The notes beneath the pieces were generated by a model, which ran no database searches, was not told where the DNA came from, and was given only the letters and a program-made list of their open reading frames with translations. The position numbers and the translations under genes are program-made. 64,000 nucleotides of DNA, from NCBI GenBank assembly GCA_944472135.2, contig OX235270.1, positions 82,035,168-82,099,167 on the forward strand. The letters are read 5' to 3'. Positions 46,710 through 57,730 of this stretch are shown here, one piece after another (position 1 is the stretch's first letter; each line of letters begins with the position of its first letter). This DNA is from Trichobilharzia regenti. Taxonomy: Eukaryota; Platyhelminthes; Trematoda; Strigeidida; Schistosomatidae.

Positions 46710-47135
46710 TTTGAAGGGATTCGATTGGTTACAGATTTGATCATCAGTTGACAACAGTTAGAGGAGCGCTGGCGTCGGTGGCACAGCGGTTAGGACGCTC
46801 TCCGACCATTCAAATGGTCCGGAGTTTGATCCTCGGCCGTCGCAATCCTTTACTTCGCTAAGCCAGAAATAATGCTGGTAAAGAGGAAAGGTTGGGCATG
46901 AGGCTAGCAACTCCATCCTGTAAAATTAAACACTACTACAGAAACTTAAAGCCTCTAGCTTGAGGCCTTCCATTCCACTGGGGACGTGAAGGAAAAAAAG
47001 AGGAGGACTGAGAAACTTTGAATTACTAGACTGCTGTTTCTCCCTAGTTTGGGACTCTTCAACAAACCGTACACACCCACTGGTTCGTAGACCCTTTAGC
47101 CACTGTGATCTGATCCAATGCTTCATGATACCAAT
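46710..47135 (-). mobile_element. SINE family 3 interrupted by SINE family 2
   Basis: Minus-strand family-3 pieces at 46710-46770 and 47001-47135 are separated by a plus-strand family-2 SINE at 46771-47000. The inner copy has GCGTCGGTGGCACAGCGGTT at its head and GCTTGAGGCCTTCCATTCCA near its end. Family 2 therefore inserted after family 3. Confidence 0.7.
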
Positions 47136-47149
47136 AATCTATATATAAA

Positions 47150-47330
47150 TCGTGAACTCGCAGTAGTCGGGATTCATGGGTCATTGGGCTGGGTCCCGAT
47201 GGTGGAAACCTCTACGAGCTCGCCTTGTAACTAGAAGGTCCTGTGTTGGGACTCTGGCAGTCGGTGTGAAGTGTTGAAGACGAAACAGTTGTCCAGTAAT
47301 ACTTCCATGTTTTTGAACTTCACTAATACC
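47150..47330 (+). mobile_element. tRNA-derived SINE, family 3
   Basis: The head is GTCCCGATGGTGGAAACC and the 3' hammerhead half is AAGACGAAACAGTTGTCCAG. The 5' core has decayed to GTGTTGAAGA. Confidence 0.6.
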
Positions 47331-48469
47331 TTAGAAATAATTCTTTACAAGATAAGATTATTTATCAATGTAGGCAAGGGAAATTGAGAAGTTGATTCAA
47401 GATTGTAGGTTGTGCCTAGTGAATGACTGTTTCAAGGATAGTATACATCATTTCGATACATAATTCAGTCATTCATCAAGAATCACAGTGAAACATTTAT
47501 GTTTATTTCTGTTTTTTCTATAAGTTGGTTGTCGTTATTGTTGTTGTTCCATTTGATATTTCTGTGTACATCTCTCTGGGCATGACAACTACTAAATGTA
47601 AAGGTTAACCTCAATATTCACTTATTCTTTGTCTGGTTCGGTGTTGACTTTTTAATAACATTTCTTTCTCTTAGCTTCATCACTAAACATTTATAAAATA
47701 CTTGCATGAATATGTCTACTCAAGTGATTGTTTGCATAACAATTACTGTAGTTTTTGGCATATTTCACTGGTTTGAATATATATTTTTATGGTGAAGCAT
47801 ACCTATAGGTTATTTTACTTACACGTGTTTTAAAAAAGAAAATATGGTTTGACCTGTAGTCTACACTCTAAGACGTAAAAACTGAGCATTTTTCTCACCT
47901 ACATCATACTGCAATCAATAACAGCTATAAAGGTTATGTTACAAATTGTAATTTCTACTTTCAATGTAATAATGATTTCAGTGAAATCTTCATCTTCAAT
48001 TTGTATTTCAGTGTCAAGTGATTTGTTAAGGAACGCGTCATTTTGTCATGCGTGATCTCAAGGTAGATGGTTACAGACATCTTTATGAATTGAAATGCTT
48101 ATGTTATTCTATACATCTCATAAATACGTGCTTCATAATAATGAGAACAATAATAGCTTTATTCTGAACATAATGCTTATATTCGGTACAGAATTTTCAG
48201 TTTGGTTTCGTCCACCACTTATACAGAATCTTTAAAGCAGTATTCCGCAGTGGATAATTTGACGGAATTTTCTGTCTGCAACATTCTCCAACCACTGACG
48301 TATTTTTCCCTTCAAAACATATGAAGGGGTATGCTGAAAGCCATTGGAAAATGCACTTAAGTATAGATTGTTTTCCAGAGACATAAACACGTATTTGAAA
48401 AACAAAGTATAAGTGATATTTTGACTGGACACTAGTAACTAGTGTGATGTGTTTGGTCATTTCTTCGGC
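47331..48469. other. unassigned AT-rich sequence
   Basis: No gene is supported. The minus frame 48197-48460 has no domain. Confidence 0.45.
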
Positions 48470-48735
48470 ACAGACTGAATTATATCAGTCAGGTTTGCAG
48501 TGTAGCCCCATTCTAGGTAGCTCGCCATCACGGTGCACATTGACTTGGTGATATTAGATAGTTGGAGGCGATCGGCAGGAAGCTTTGGACCTAGGTTTTG
48601 AATCTCAGAAAGGACATGAGTTCCTCCAAGGTTGCAGATACTCCTTGCTGATGAGTGCCAACTAGCACGAAACCTAGGTCAAAGGCTCCCTGCCGATTGC
48701 CTCTAACCATCTAATATCATCAAAGTATAACTGAG
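48470..48735. mobile_element. SINE family 4 inverted pair with intact hammerhead core
   Basis: 48470-48597 is a reverse-strand partial copy and 48598-48735 a forward partial copy. The arms (GATATTAGATAGTTGGAGGC ... ACCTAGGTTT and the complement near 48672-48725) are inverted repeats of about 50 bp. The forward copy contains the best hammerhead core in the window at 48643-48685. Confidence 0.75.
48643..48685 (+). ncRNA. hammerhead ribozyme motif (family 4 SINE)
   Basis: All conserved core parts are in order: CTGATGA (48648-48654), stem II GTGC/GCAC with loop CAACTA (48655-48668), GAAA (48669-48672), and cleavage triplet GTC (48678-48680). Stem I is CCTT/AAGG with a G-A mismatch at the junction. 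Stem III is the palindrome ACCTAGGT with no loop, so folding in cis would be weak and activity may need two molecules. Self-cleavage is inference. Confidence 0.7.
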
Positions 48736-48979
48736 TAAATCTGATGTTTTATGCTCTGTGGAAAATTATGTTGTCCGGTGATTTAGGCAGGCCGCCGTGC
48801 ATTACACTAAGTGATCACTTTAAAGTGATTTTTGTTTATGCAAAGCAATTTGTTGTCTAGGTTGTTGTAATCACAATTAATGATTCGCCTAAATTACAGT
48901 GGCGTATAGTGAAAGTTAAAATAAATCGAAAATATCATAGGTTTGTTTATTTTATTATTTATTTAAACGCAGAAAAAAA

Positions 48980-50218
48980 ACGATACAATAAAGCATCAAG
49001 AAGATGGACCACACAATAATAATAAAACAACATAGATTAAAAGTAAAAATATAGGTGGAAAAAGGATAAAAAAACTTCATGAGGAAGGAAAACAGTCATA
49101 TTTAACAAGTTCAAACAGTATTCGTTAACTATCATCGGGAAGGGAAGAAAGAAGGAAATCACAACACGTTCGCCATTGATTACGATTCTTGGCCATATCC
49201 GATAACGTTTCGAGCCATCGATTTGAGCTATCTCTCGGACCCTAACCGATGCTAATCTAGCACAAAAATCCTTCATCCCACGACGCCACGTCGTGGACTG
49301 ACCATCCCTGCGCCTTTTCCATCCCGTCCCAGGGCTAGCGAACAGAGACCTGTACGGAAGCCTGTGGGATGATATTCGCAGCGTATATCCAGGCCACCGG
49401 AGCCGGTGTTTCCAGATGATGACACTCAATGAATGGTGATCTCCACTATGTTCAAACACACGCCTCCGAACCACAAAATTACTCACGTGATGATCCCATC
49501 TATCGAACGTAAGCAATCCTGCGGAGACAGCGATGATCGAACACGCAGAGTCGTCGCACATCCTCAGCTCGGAAAGGCCAGGTTTCACAGGCGTAGAGCG
49601 AGACAGTCCGCACCGAAGCATTGTATGCCCGACCTTTGACAGCCAGGCTAACGTCGCGACGGCACCAGAGGTGGCTCCAGTTGGTGAATGCCACCCTATC
49701 CTTCATTATACGGTTGGAAATCTCATCCGTCACTCCTCCGCCAGCACTCACACAACTACCCAGATACACAAACTTATCAACAACTTCAAGTTGTTCACCC
49801 ACAAGAGTGAGTGCAGGAACAGGCTCCTACCAATCTTCTAACAGTACTTTGCACAGACAGCGCAAATCACAGACACTGATTGCCAACTGATTAAGTGCGA
49901 TTTGGACAGCCTGCATGCTATCGCACAGTAAGACGATATCGTCCGCATACTTGAGGGAGCAGATCTACACCACCTTCACGCACATCCTTCAGAGCTGACT
50001 CCAGAATGTCATCGATGGGAAAATTAAAGAGAAATGGAGGGATTGGGCAACCCTGTCTAACCCCACTGTTGGTTGGGGACAGTGATGATAGTTGTTTGCA
50101 TGCCCTTACTCTACCTGAAGTGTTTCTGTATAGGGCTTTCAAGATGTTAGCAAACTTCTCAGGCACACCCCTCCCTAACAGACAGTTCCAGAACACAGTT
50201 CTGTCTAACGAATCATAG
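48980..50218 (-). mobile_element. RTE-like LINE of a second subfamily, 3' half
   Basis: Minus-strand frames in order: 50196-49918 (RT: SGVRQGCPIPPFLFNFPIDD), 49802-49500 (KFVYLGSCVSAGGGVTDEIS, SLAVKGRAYNASVRTVSLYA, FDHRCLRRIA), then 49500-49037 (WDHHVSNFVVRRRV, HRLRWPGYTLRISSHRLP). Frames shift between them, so it is dead. The style is common in trematode LINE proteins. It ends in an AATAATAATAAAAC-like tail near 49015 and is truncated at 50218. Confidence 0.75.
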
Positions 50219-51718
50219 GTAGTAGTAATGAACCATCAGTCAGATTAATTACAAGAAAACATAATATCTATTGAAAATTAACTCCTTAAAGCAAGAATAG
50301 ACGAATGATTAATTCACAAATAGGCTTCATTGAGCATACGCTTAACTGTGAATATGATAAACTCAACTTATAGCTACAAGTTCCGGATGATCACTGAGAA
50401 TCAGTAACACTTACACAGATGTGTAATCCTTATTCACCTTTATTTTAAACTGGGATTGCAATTTTCATGTCATTTGGTTGTAAAGTTATTTCTTTTTTGT
50501 GTTCCGTGTTTGTTCGCTTGTTTTTTCACGAATTTATATTTAATGCATGGATATAAGGATTGGGATCTTTCATGGTTATGCAGTAATACTGATTCCTATC
50601 ATGCTGATGTCACTCTGCCTGTTTGAAGAAATTATGTCTAGATAAATGTAAGGATAGCTAAATGTAGGCCGGAAAAATGTAAACTGCGTGATATGGAACA
50701 ATTCGCCTGATAAGATATATACCAGCCTACTATGCTTTTCACTTTAATAAGGTCTGTAATAGAAATATAAAAAAAAAACACTAAAGATTTCAGAAAATGC
50801 TTGATATATATATATATATATAATCGATACATTAACTTCGCTAACCTGAACATCACCCATCACCAAATAGCACAAATCAATCAACATACCTAAAATGTCC
50901 GTTATGTAAGTGTGATGCCTTCTGAAAATTTGAACTGTTTTGATTGCATAACCGTGGGTGGTTGCTTACGTGTGTAGTGTTTTTTTTTCGATATATGCAG
51001 ATTTTCGAAATTAAATAAAAGGTAGTTGTAGGCGGTCATCTATTTGCTTATCTTTTTTGGTGGCTTTTTTATATGGTGAATGCAAGCATCATTCCAGAAT
51101 GTTGATAATTGAATAAAAGGTTTTATTTTTTGAAAAACACATTTATGATGTTAAACTGATTTGATTTTATAAATGTAAGTGTTTCCAATCATTGTAAAAA
51201 AAGGATATCTCATGTGAATGGCAAAGTCATATCGAAGAAAGTTCTTTTTTTGTCAATGAACCAATGTCACTTTCGTTTTATTGTGAGATTGCTTAGAAGT
51301 TTTCGTTCATCAGGAATCGAACCATTCAGGCTATATGGTAAACACTACTAGTGCTTCCATCAAATAGCTGTATAGTGAATTATATATCATATGAAGATCT
51401 GAATCTTTGATTTCGATGAAACTCAAAACAATTTTTTATTTTTGGGAAAAACCTTCTTAACTATAGATGGGAATAAAACTATGGAGTGATATAGTTTGAC
51501 AGAACCGTCATGATAAGATGCTATAAACAAATTCGTTCTTATGAAAATACTTTCCTATACTAAAAGTTAAATGTAAACACTTATTAAATTCATTCTACTG
51601 TAAATAGTTATTTTCACAGTTTTTAAAATATAACATAAATCTTTCTTGATTTATTGTGAGAAAAGTGATCTGTAAAATGTTGTCCTCTAGAGTGTAACAT
51701 ATAAAGCAAAAAATAAAA
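50219..51718. other. unassigned AT-rich sequence
   Basis: A (TA)n tract lies at 50806-50822. I see no gene. Confidence 0.5.
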
Positions 51719-51908
51719 CGTCGGTGGCACAGTGGTTAAGACTCTCGCCGACCATTCACATGGTCCGAGGTTCGATCCCCTGCCGACGCACACTTGATAT
51801 CTATGGTCGGCCTGCAAAATTTGGGCTACCGATATCACATGCTGAAAATTCCATACTTGTACCAAAAATACGGTATGGAATCAAGCTGTAATCAAAAATA
51901 AAGAAAAC
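51719..51908 (+). mobile_element. tRNA-derived SINE, family 1
   Basis: The head CGTCGGTGGCACAGTGGTTA has a B box GGTTCGATCCC and closes CCGACG. The body is TGATATCTATGGTCGGCCTG and the tail GGAATCAAGCTGTAATCAAA. Confidence 0.8.
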
Positions 51909-51934
51909 AATTTCAAAATAAGCATATCCGATGT

Positions 51935-53115
51935 CTTAAGTTGTCATCTCCTCTCCACACGACCTCCTCCGTGTCACTCTTGGACCCACTCCTAGCTTAT
52001 CGTTTCCTGTTTGGGTCTCACTTGAGTGGTGGCCTGTCGCGCGATGTCACCCGATAGTCTCCTCAGTGTGTATCTGACAAATCTTCATTTTCTTTTGCAT
52101 ATTTGTTGAGTAGTAGGTGCTTGACTGGTTTGTTCCCGGAGTTCATCGTTGATAATTCTTTCTGATTAGGGATCTGATCTTCAGCATAGAGATAGCTAAG
52201 GCAGCTGTTGATAAGAGTCTGCAGCGGCCTGTTGGAAATTTTTTTCATGATACGCCAAGTTTCTAACCCATCTGGCTGACTCCAGATTGGTGTTGAAAAT
52301 CCCAATTTTGTTCTTTGTGCAGAGTGCAGAGGATTTACAAGCTGAGTTTAGAGTTATGAGCGTCTGTCTCACCTTTCCGAATTTGGCTGATCTCAACGAC
52401 CTCATCAGTGTCGACTGCCTGTAGTTGGAATAATGGTTCCTAGATAAGTGAAGGAAGGAACGTCTGTGAAATTTTTCCCATTGATTGTGATTGGTGTTGG
52501 TTGTTGTTGGTTGGTTGATTACTTTCATCACCCCCTTTTTTCTTTATGTTCACTGGTCCTGTCTTTGCTGCCTGATTCTGCCAGGTTTTCGTGCGCACGC
52601 CTTCAAGTTTATGTGACACTAGATGTAGGTCACCCGTGAAATCTTGATCCTCTAGAGTCTTCTTATCTGTCCAGCGTATTGCTGTGTTCTCGCCGCCCAC
52701 AGTCTGACGCATAATCCAGTCCACCACAATCAGAAATATCATCAGTGTTGGTAGTCAACCTTGTCTGACTCCTGTAATGACCTCAAAAGCCTCTCTGAGC
52801 TTACCGTTGTGGACTGACTGACACGTACCACTGTAATATAGCTGTTGAATGAGACTGATAAAGGTTTGGGTTACGCCATAGTATTGAAGTAGTCTCCAAA
52901 TTACTTCATGGTCAACGCTATCGAAGACCTATTCAAAGTCGATGAAGTTAAGGTAGAGATTTGACAACAGTTCTATGCTCTATTCGATTATGATGCGTAG
53001 AGTTGTTATGATCCGCAGATTATTCGCTTTTCCTCAATGCAGCTTGTTCTAGGCGGAGCTCTGCATCTAGTGCATCTTATATTCTCTTCAAGGTATTTTA
53101 TTTGGTGTGGACTGT
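51935..53115 (-). mobile_element. RTE-like LINE, 3' half
   Basis: Minus strand: near 52930, the complement of the KAFDS region. Frame 52742-52440 has VVDWIMRQTVGGENTAIRW and LVSHKLEGVRTKT. Frame 52531-52196 and the following ones carry the C-terminal part. The catalytic FADD motif is altered (DFTGDLHLV), and frames are broken. It is the same family as the LINE at 2429-13453. Confidence 0.75.
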
Positions 53116-53864
53116 AGCTTTATTCCGAACCAGTTCCTATAGAGACCTACTCTTACTTCTTCGGTGATTTGACAAGGAAGGAACCTAATGTGTTGATAAA
53201 TAAATAGTAGTCTAACACTGTTTCACATAACAGCTGGGAATTGTGATTGTATTCCAATGATAACCTGTTTGATAATTGGGTTATCGACCTCAGCTGGTAG
53301 CGTACCAGATTAGTAGTTCGAGTCTTTGCCGAGACACAGAATTTCATTACAGCTTCAGTCATCATCCATTATATTCACATCTATTAAAAAAGAAAACATT
53401 TTTGTTATTCTGAGCTAATCCTAATAATGAAAGTGCATGTTTAGCGTATTCTTCTAAAGCTAAGCCATAAGCAGTGCTATTGCACTCTTTAGCTATACAT
53501 TATATAAACAGGTTGAGTTTGATGCATAAAAAGATGTCATCACATATAGTCAACATAATTAGGTGTTCTTTTTGACTGATTAACTGACTGACTAACTCCT
53601 CATTCACAAGAAGGCTGGATTTTTATTTCTTCCTCACTTTTCTTTCTTATGAAATAATTTATTTCAGGCTGAAGATATTTTTATTCTTGACATCAACAAC
53701 ACACCAGTGGCTGCAAATTTTGTTGCTAATGTGTGGCCATTCAGCAATTTGTTCCTTTGATAATTTTGTTATCGTTGAAACGATTCCCTAAAGGTCTTAT
53801 CGGTATTACTGTTCAGTTTTTGTTGCGAGTTGCTTGAGGTCGTTGTTTTAGAGAGTGTTTACTT
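53116..53864. other. unassigned AT-rich sequence
   Basis: No gene is seen. A tRNA-like stretch at about 53285-53330 (CCTCAGCTGGTAGCG, AGTTCGAGTC) may be an old SINE head. Confidence 0.4.
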
Positions 53865-54225
53865 CGGTACAGTATCATTCCATTGTGGATGAAAATTTAT
53901 TCTGACCGAGTCTCACAGTGTTATACAGTAATATCTACTGATGACGTTTCGAGCATTTGATATGATTTTGTTAAGACGCTCGCCGACCATGCACATGGTC
54001 CGGGGTTAGATCCCCGGCCGACGCACACCTGATATCTATGTTCGGCCTGCAAAATTTGGGCTACCTATATCACATGCTGAAAATTCCATACCTGTACCAA
54101 CAATACAGTGTGGAATCAAGCTGTAATAAAAAAAATTCAGATCAATTAATTGTGCTCCAAAACGTCATCAGTAAATATTCCTGTATAACACTGTGAGACT
54201 TGATCAAAATAAATTTTACCTACAG
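53865..54225. repeat. Penelope-like inverted arms split by a family 1 SINE
   Basis: The left arm 53865-53968 (CTCACAGTGTTATACAGTAA, CTGATGACGTTTCGAGCA) and right arm 54145-54225 (its complement) surround a 5'-truncated plus-strand family-1 SINE at 53969-54138 (CGCCGACCATGCACATGGTC through CAAGCTGTAATAAAAAAAA). Confidence 0.7.
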
Positions 54226-55318
54226 TCACTGTCTGAAATCTGTACATAAATGTTTTAAATCTTAGTGAATTACATATAGGCAGTCTTAAGGAAGCTAATT
54301 TGGAAACCAAATCTATCTCAAATAGACGTTGGCATAGAATTCGCGCACTGTGACCTCACTTATTATCAAATACATTTGGGTTCATCCAGTAGTTTATATT
54401 TCCTCAGAAATTTTCTGCCATTACATATATTTTAATTATCTCCTATTCGACACAGTTGTGGAATATATCACTTTAATTTTTAAAAAGTAGCACCTCCGAT
54501 CTAATTCAAGCAGGAGATAATAAACAACAAATAAAACTAATAATAATCAACATGAATTTTTATTTTGTTCGGAGGTGTGATGTATATATACAAAGCCTTT
54601 TTTATTAAGTGATGTTAGACTGTTTTCACTGTGAATTATTCAGACAACGAGGCCTTTCACTACTGTTATGCATTATTTTTACCTTGATATCATTTAATGG
54701 AGTGTCTCCGTCTGTATTATTTACTGAGTAAAATTTCACTGTGTTATAAATACAGAATTTTCGAATTATTTTAGAGTATAATTCCATAGTTTAGTAATAA
54801 TTTCAACTGATAATAACAGAATGAAACAGGCTTTATGTATTTATTTGTTGTTTATATTCATATGATTCACGAAACATCAGTAAATAGATGATACTGTCTC
54901 TTTATGCCTTTTTTTGTCAAATAATTTTATTCTCCGATGTCTGAAGTAGATTTTTTTACAACCTACATAAAACTTGGCATCATTTAAATCTGGAAGGTAC
55001 TCGATAGTTGTTTCTGTGTATTTTGAAGACTCGTTAGTGAGAGTGCATGGTTTCAAACTGATATCCACTCTTTATCAGTAACGTCTGTCTCATTGACTGG
55101 CGTCTGGAATTCAACTAAAATGTTAAATAAACAATCGCCTTCAAATGTAAACCTAACATGGTTAGTACATAGAAGTAATAAATCCTTAAATAAGATATAG
55201 GGAATGGGATGAAAATGTTTGTGGAAATACAATCACACAAAATGCCAACTGTTTTTGAGCAGCTTGATAACTAGACAAAGACTGAACGCTACTGTTAAAA
55301 AGACTTTTTATGCAGCTA
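54226..55318. other. unassigned AT-rich sequence
   Basis: No gene or clear repeat is seen. Confidence 0.5.
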
Positions 55319-55322
55319 ATAT

Positions 55323-56310
55323 TGTAACAACAGAAGACAAGGGCGAAGCAACAGATCGTTTTATTATGAAAATCAACACGTATTTATACATATTTCAGAC
55401 AACATTATTATAGACAAGCGCAGTCATCTGATTGGTTGTTTCGGGATTCCTTGACAAATAGAGTTCTCTCTGCGAATCATATTTTGCCACGTTAACTTTG
55501 CTGTGATTGGTTGTTGACTCAGGCTTGTTCACGGCCCATATTAGTGACCTAGACCTTAACGTAGATTAGTGCCAACCAATCGGCTAGCAGCCTGCTCTCA
55601 CCACACTCGTCCCCCCGTCAAATACGTGCGACTGAAGTCGGCTTGATCTACTTGGTGCAGGCGTCATCGTTGGCTTGTCTCGCTGTATCCATTTTTGGAG
55701 CTCGCTGACGTTCACGCGCCTCTCATTGTTCGCCATTGCGACTGTGTCTGCGTAACCCCATCTCGAAGTGACCATATATGGTCCTTCCCACTTTGGAAAC
55801 TGTTTGCCTGACCCTGTCGAACATTCGTCCATACTTCGGCTCACACTTTCATATGCTGCTTTCACCCGACCTCCCAGCAGCGTCCCAAGTAGCAGCTCCA
55901 TCGCTGACAGATCTTGAACGCCACTCGACTGCGCAGAAGCCTTGAAGTCCTGCCCGAAGATCCATATGTCTCCATCAAAAACAGCAGGGCATAGGCTTTC
56001 CATTTGTTGGTAGGCAGCGACACCAAATGTAACAACAGAAGACAAGGGCCAGGCAACAGATCGTTTTATTATGAAAATCAACACGTATTTATACATATTT
56101 CAGACAACATTATTATAGACAAGCGCAGTCATCTGATTGGTTGTTTCGGGATTCCTTGACAAATAGAGTTCTCTCTGCGAATCATATTTTGCCACGTTAA
56201 CTTTGCTGTGATTGGTTGTTGACTCAGGCTTGTTCACGGCCCATATTAGTGACCTAGACCTTAACGTAGATTAGTGCCAACCAATCGGCTAGCAGCCTGC
56301 TCTCACCACA
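55323..56310 (-). mobile_element. mini LTR retroelement, copy 2 (988 bp)
   Basis: LTRs of 283 bp lie at 55323-55605 and 56028-56310 around a 422-bp core, flanked by 4-bp duplications ATAT (55319-55322 and 56311-56314). The core length equals that of copy 1. The LTRs are 36 bp shorter than in copy 1, mostly because one of two TCTGATTGGTTGTTT repeats and the sequence between is absent. The two LTRs agree with each other closely, so this variant replicated as such. Confidence 0.85.
55584..56096 (-). CDS. gag-like / integrase-tail fusion ORF, copy 2 (170 aa)
   Basis: It has the same length and frame as the ORF at 11677-12189, with about ten residue differences by eye and no stop. The integrase-tail-like motif FPKWEGPYMVTSRWGYADT is unchanged. 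Conservation of an open frame in two insertions suggests either recent spread from one master or that the frame is tolerated or useful; the data do not separate these. Confidence 0.5.
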   Translation of the reverse strand: MYKYVLIFIIKRSVAWPLSSVVTFGVAAYQQMESLCPAVFDGDIWIFGQDFKASAQSSGVQDLSAMELLLGTLLGGRVKAAYESVSRSMDECSTGSGKQFPKWEGPYMVTSRWGYADTVAMANNERRVNVSELQKWIQRDKPTMTPAPSRSSRLQSHVFDGGTSVVRAGC

Positions 56311-56684
56311 ATATCATGATAATAGTAATAATAATAATATTTCGCTTTTATTCCAGAAACAGTACTTGTGGTACAGTGTGGAATTTTCAGCACATATCTA
56401 GAATATTGCATCTAATTTTCACCGTACGTTTAAAAGGAGTATTACAAGAAAATAAATATAGAAAAACGACAAAAACCAAAAAGAAACACAAAAATAACAA
56501 AAAAATGCAAATAAAAATACCAAGTAGAAAGGAAGATAAACACCAATAATGAAAAAATATTTCAGTATTGGTTAGTGGAAGCTATGATATGTGTATGCGT
56601 AGTGAACAGTAACAGCTATAATCATACAAGAAGTTATGAGATGCTCTTAAGAATGATTATAGCCAAGATGATCAGTTAGTTTGA

Positions 56685-57055
56685 TTGAACTACACTAAAC
56701 AATTAGGGAATGTAAAGCCATTAAATCTATCTAAGCCCTTCGAACATGCGAAAAATGACGTCACATCCCACTGTATTTACCAATATGAATGTACGTGTGG
56801 ACACACATACATAGGGAGGACTCATCAATCTCTGCAAGTAAGGGCTTCAGAGCATATTCATAAATGGCTCCAGAAACAAATGGAATCTTCAGAACCTATT
56901 AATGGTGAGAACAGGAAACCTAGCTCTTCTATTGCGAAACATATTATAGAGACAGGGCATAAAATTGATGTTAACAGATCTTTTAAACCTATCTATAAAA
57001 CGTGTTTGGGGCGTTTCCTTAAGTTTGTGGAAGCCCTAGCTGGCAATTAGAAAGT
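56685..57055 (+). pseudogene. Penelope-like element GIY-YIG endonuclease fragment
   Basis: The frame reads CIYQYECTCGHTYIGRTHQS, then VRASEHIHKWLQ and SSIAKHIIETGH. This is the GIY-YIG nuclease that Penelope-like retroelements carry after their RT: Cys pair, YIGRT and the R-x-x-E-H motif. The frame continues to FLKFVEALAGN and stops. No RT is found upstream, so the copy is 5'-truncated near 56640. Confidence 0.75.
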
Positions 57056-57500
57056 TCAAGCCACCTTTATGCGTTCATAAACAATTCGTCATCACATTAA
57101 ACCTTCTTTGGTAAATTTTGTTTTGATACCATAGCAGATGTACTATTACCTCTGCTATTTGGTTTAGTGGTCTTCATTATTATTTTGACCTTGAATATGT
57201 CCTTTTAACTTGACCTAAGTCTATTTTCTCACCTCTTACCTCTTCATTAATTTCATATATATTCCTATGACAAGTCCATGTGTGATCAGATTGTTCGAAA
57301 TGTGTTGCGCAAGTACATTACACGATTGAGACAAATTACGTCTTCTTATTGCTTTATCTAAATTCATAAAGGGAACTAATTGTTTTAAATTTTTAAAGAG
57401 AAGGTTCCCTCCACACACTATCAAAAGGTTAAATGAACTTGTTAACCTTAGGTGTAAAATTATCGTCGAACGTAACACGTTGGAATTTTATGAATTATGT
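57056..57500 (+). other. 3' region of the Penelope-like fragment
   Basis: Sequence after the endonuclease stop. A plus-strand frame at about 57310-57540 (KFLKRRFPPHTIKRLNELVN) is open, but I do not recognise it. Confidence 0.35.
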
Positions 57501-57509
57501 ATTAAAATA

Positions 57510-57730
57510 AAGTGTAATTATATTTTAATAGTTTACACACAATGATAAGTTTTGTTATTGGTAATATTTCGAGCAAAATTACTGCCCGTGTTCACACCAA
57601 CGTTGGAATTATTTTGTCCAATTCCACAATTCCAACAGTGGTGTGAACACGGGCAGTAATTTTGCTCGAAATATTACCAATAACAAAACTTATCATTGTG
57701 TGTAAACTATTGAAATATAATTATACTTTA
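57510..57730. repeat. large inverted repeat next to the Penelope-like fragment
   Basis: Arms 57514-57600 and 57637-57725 are near-perfect reverse complements (for example AATGATAAGTTTTGTTATTG versus its complement near 57675-57695), with a loop of about 36 bp. The sequence GGGCAGTAATTTTGCTCGAA is shared in style with the other Penelope-type arms (GAGCAGTA ... GCTCGAAAC). Confidence 0.75.

Noticed and set aside
46771..46850. Candidate tRNA gene
   Set aside because: The tRNA-like cloverleaf is the head of a repeated SINE with body and tail, so it is not a free tRNA gene. The same applies to 37046, 51719 and 60321.
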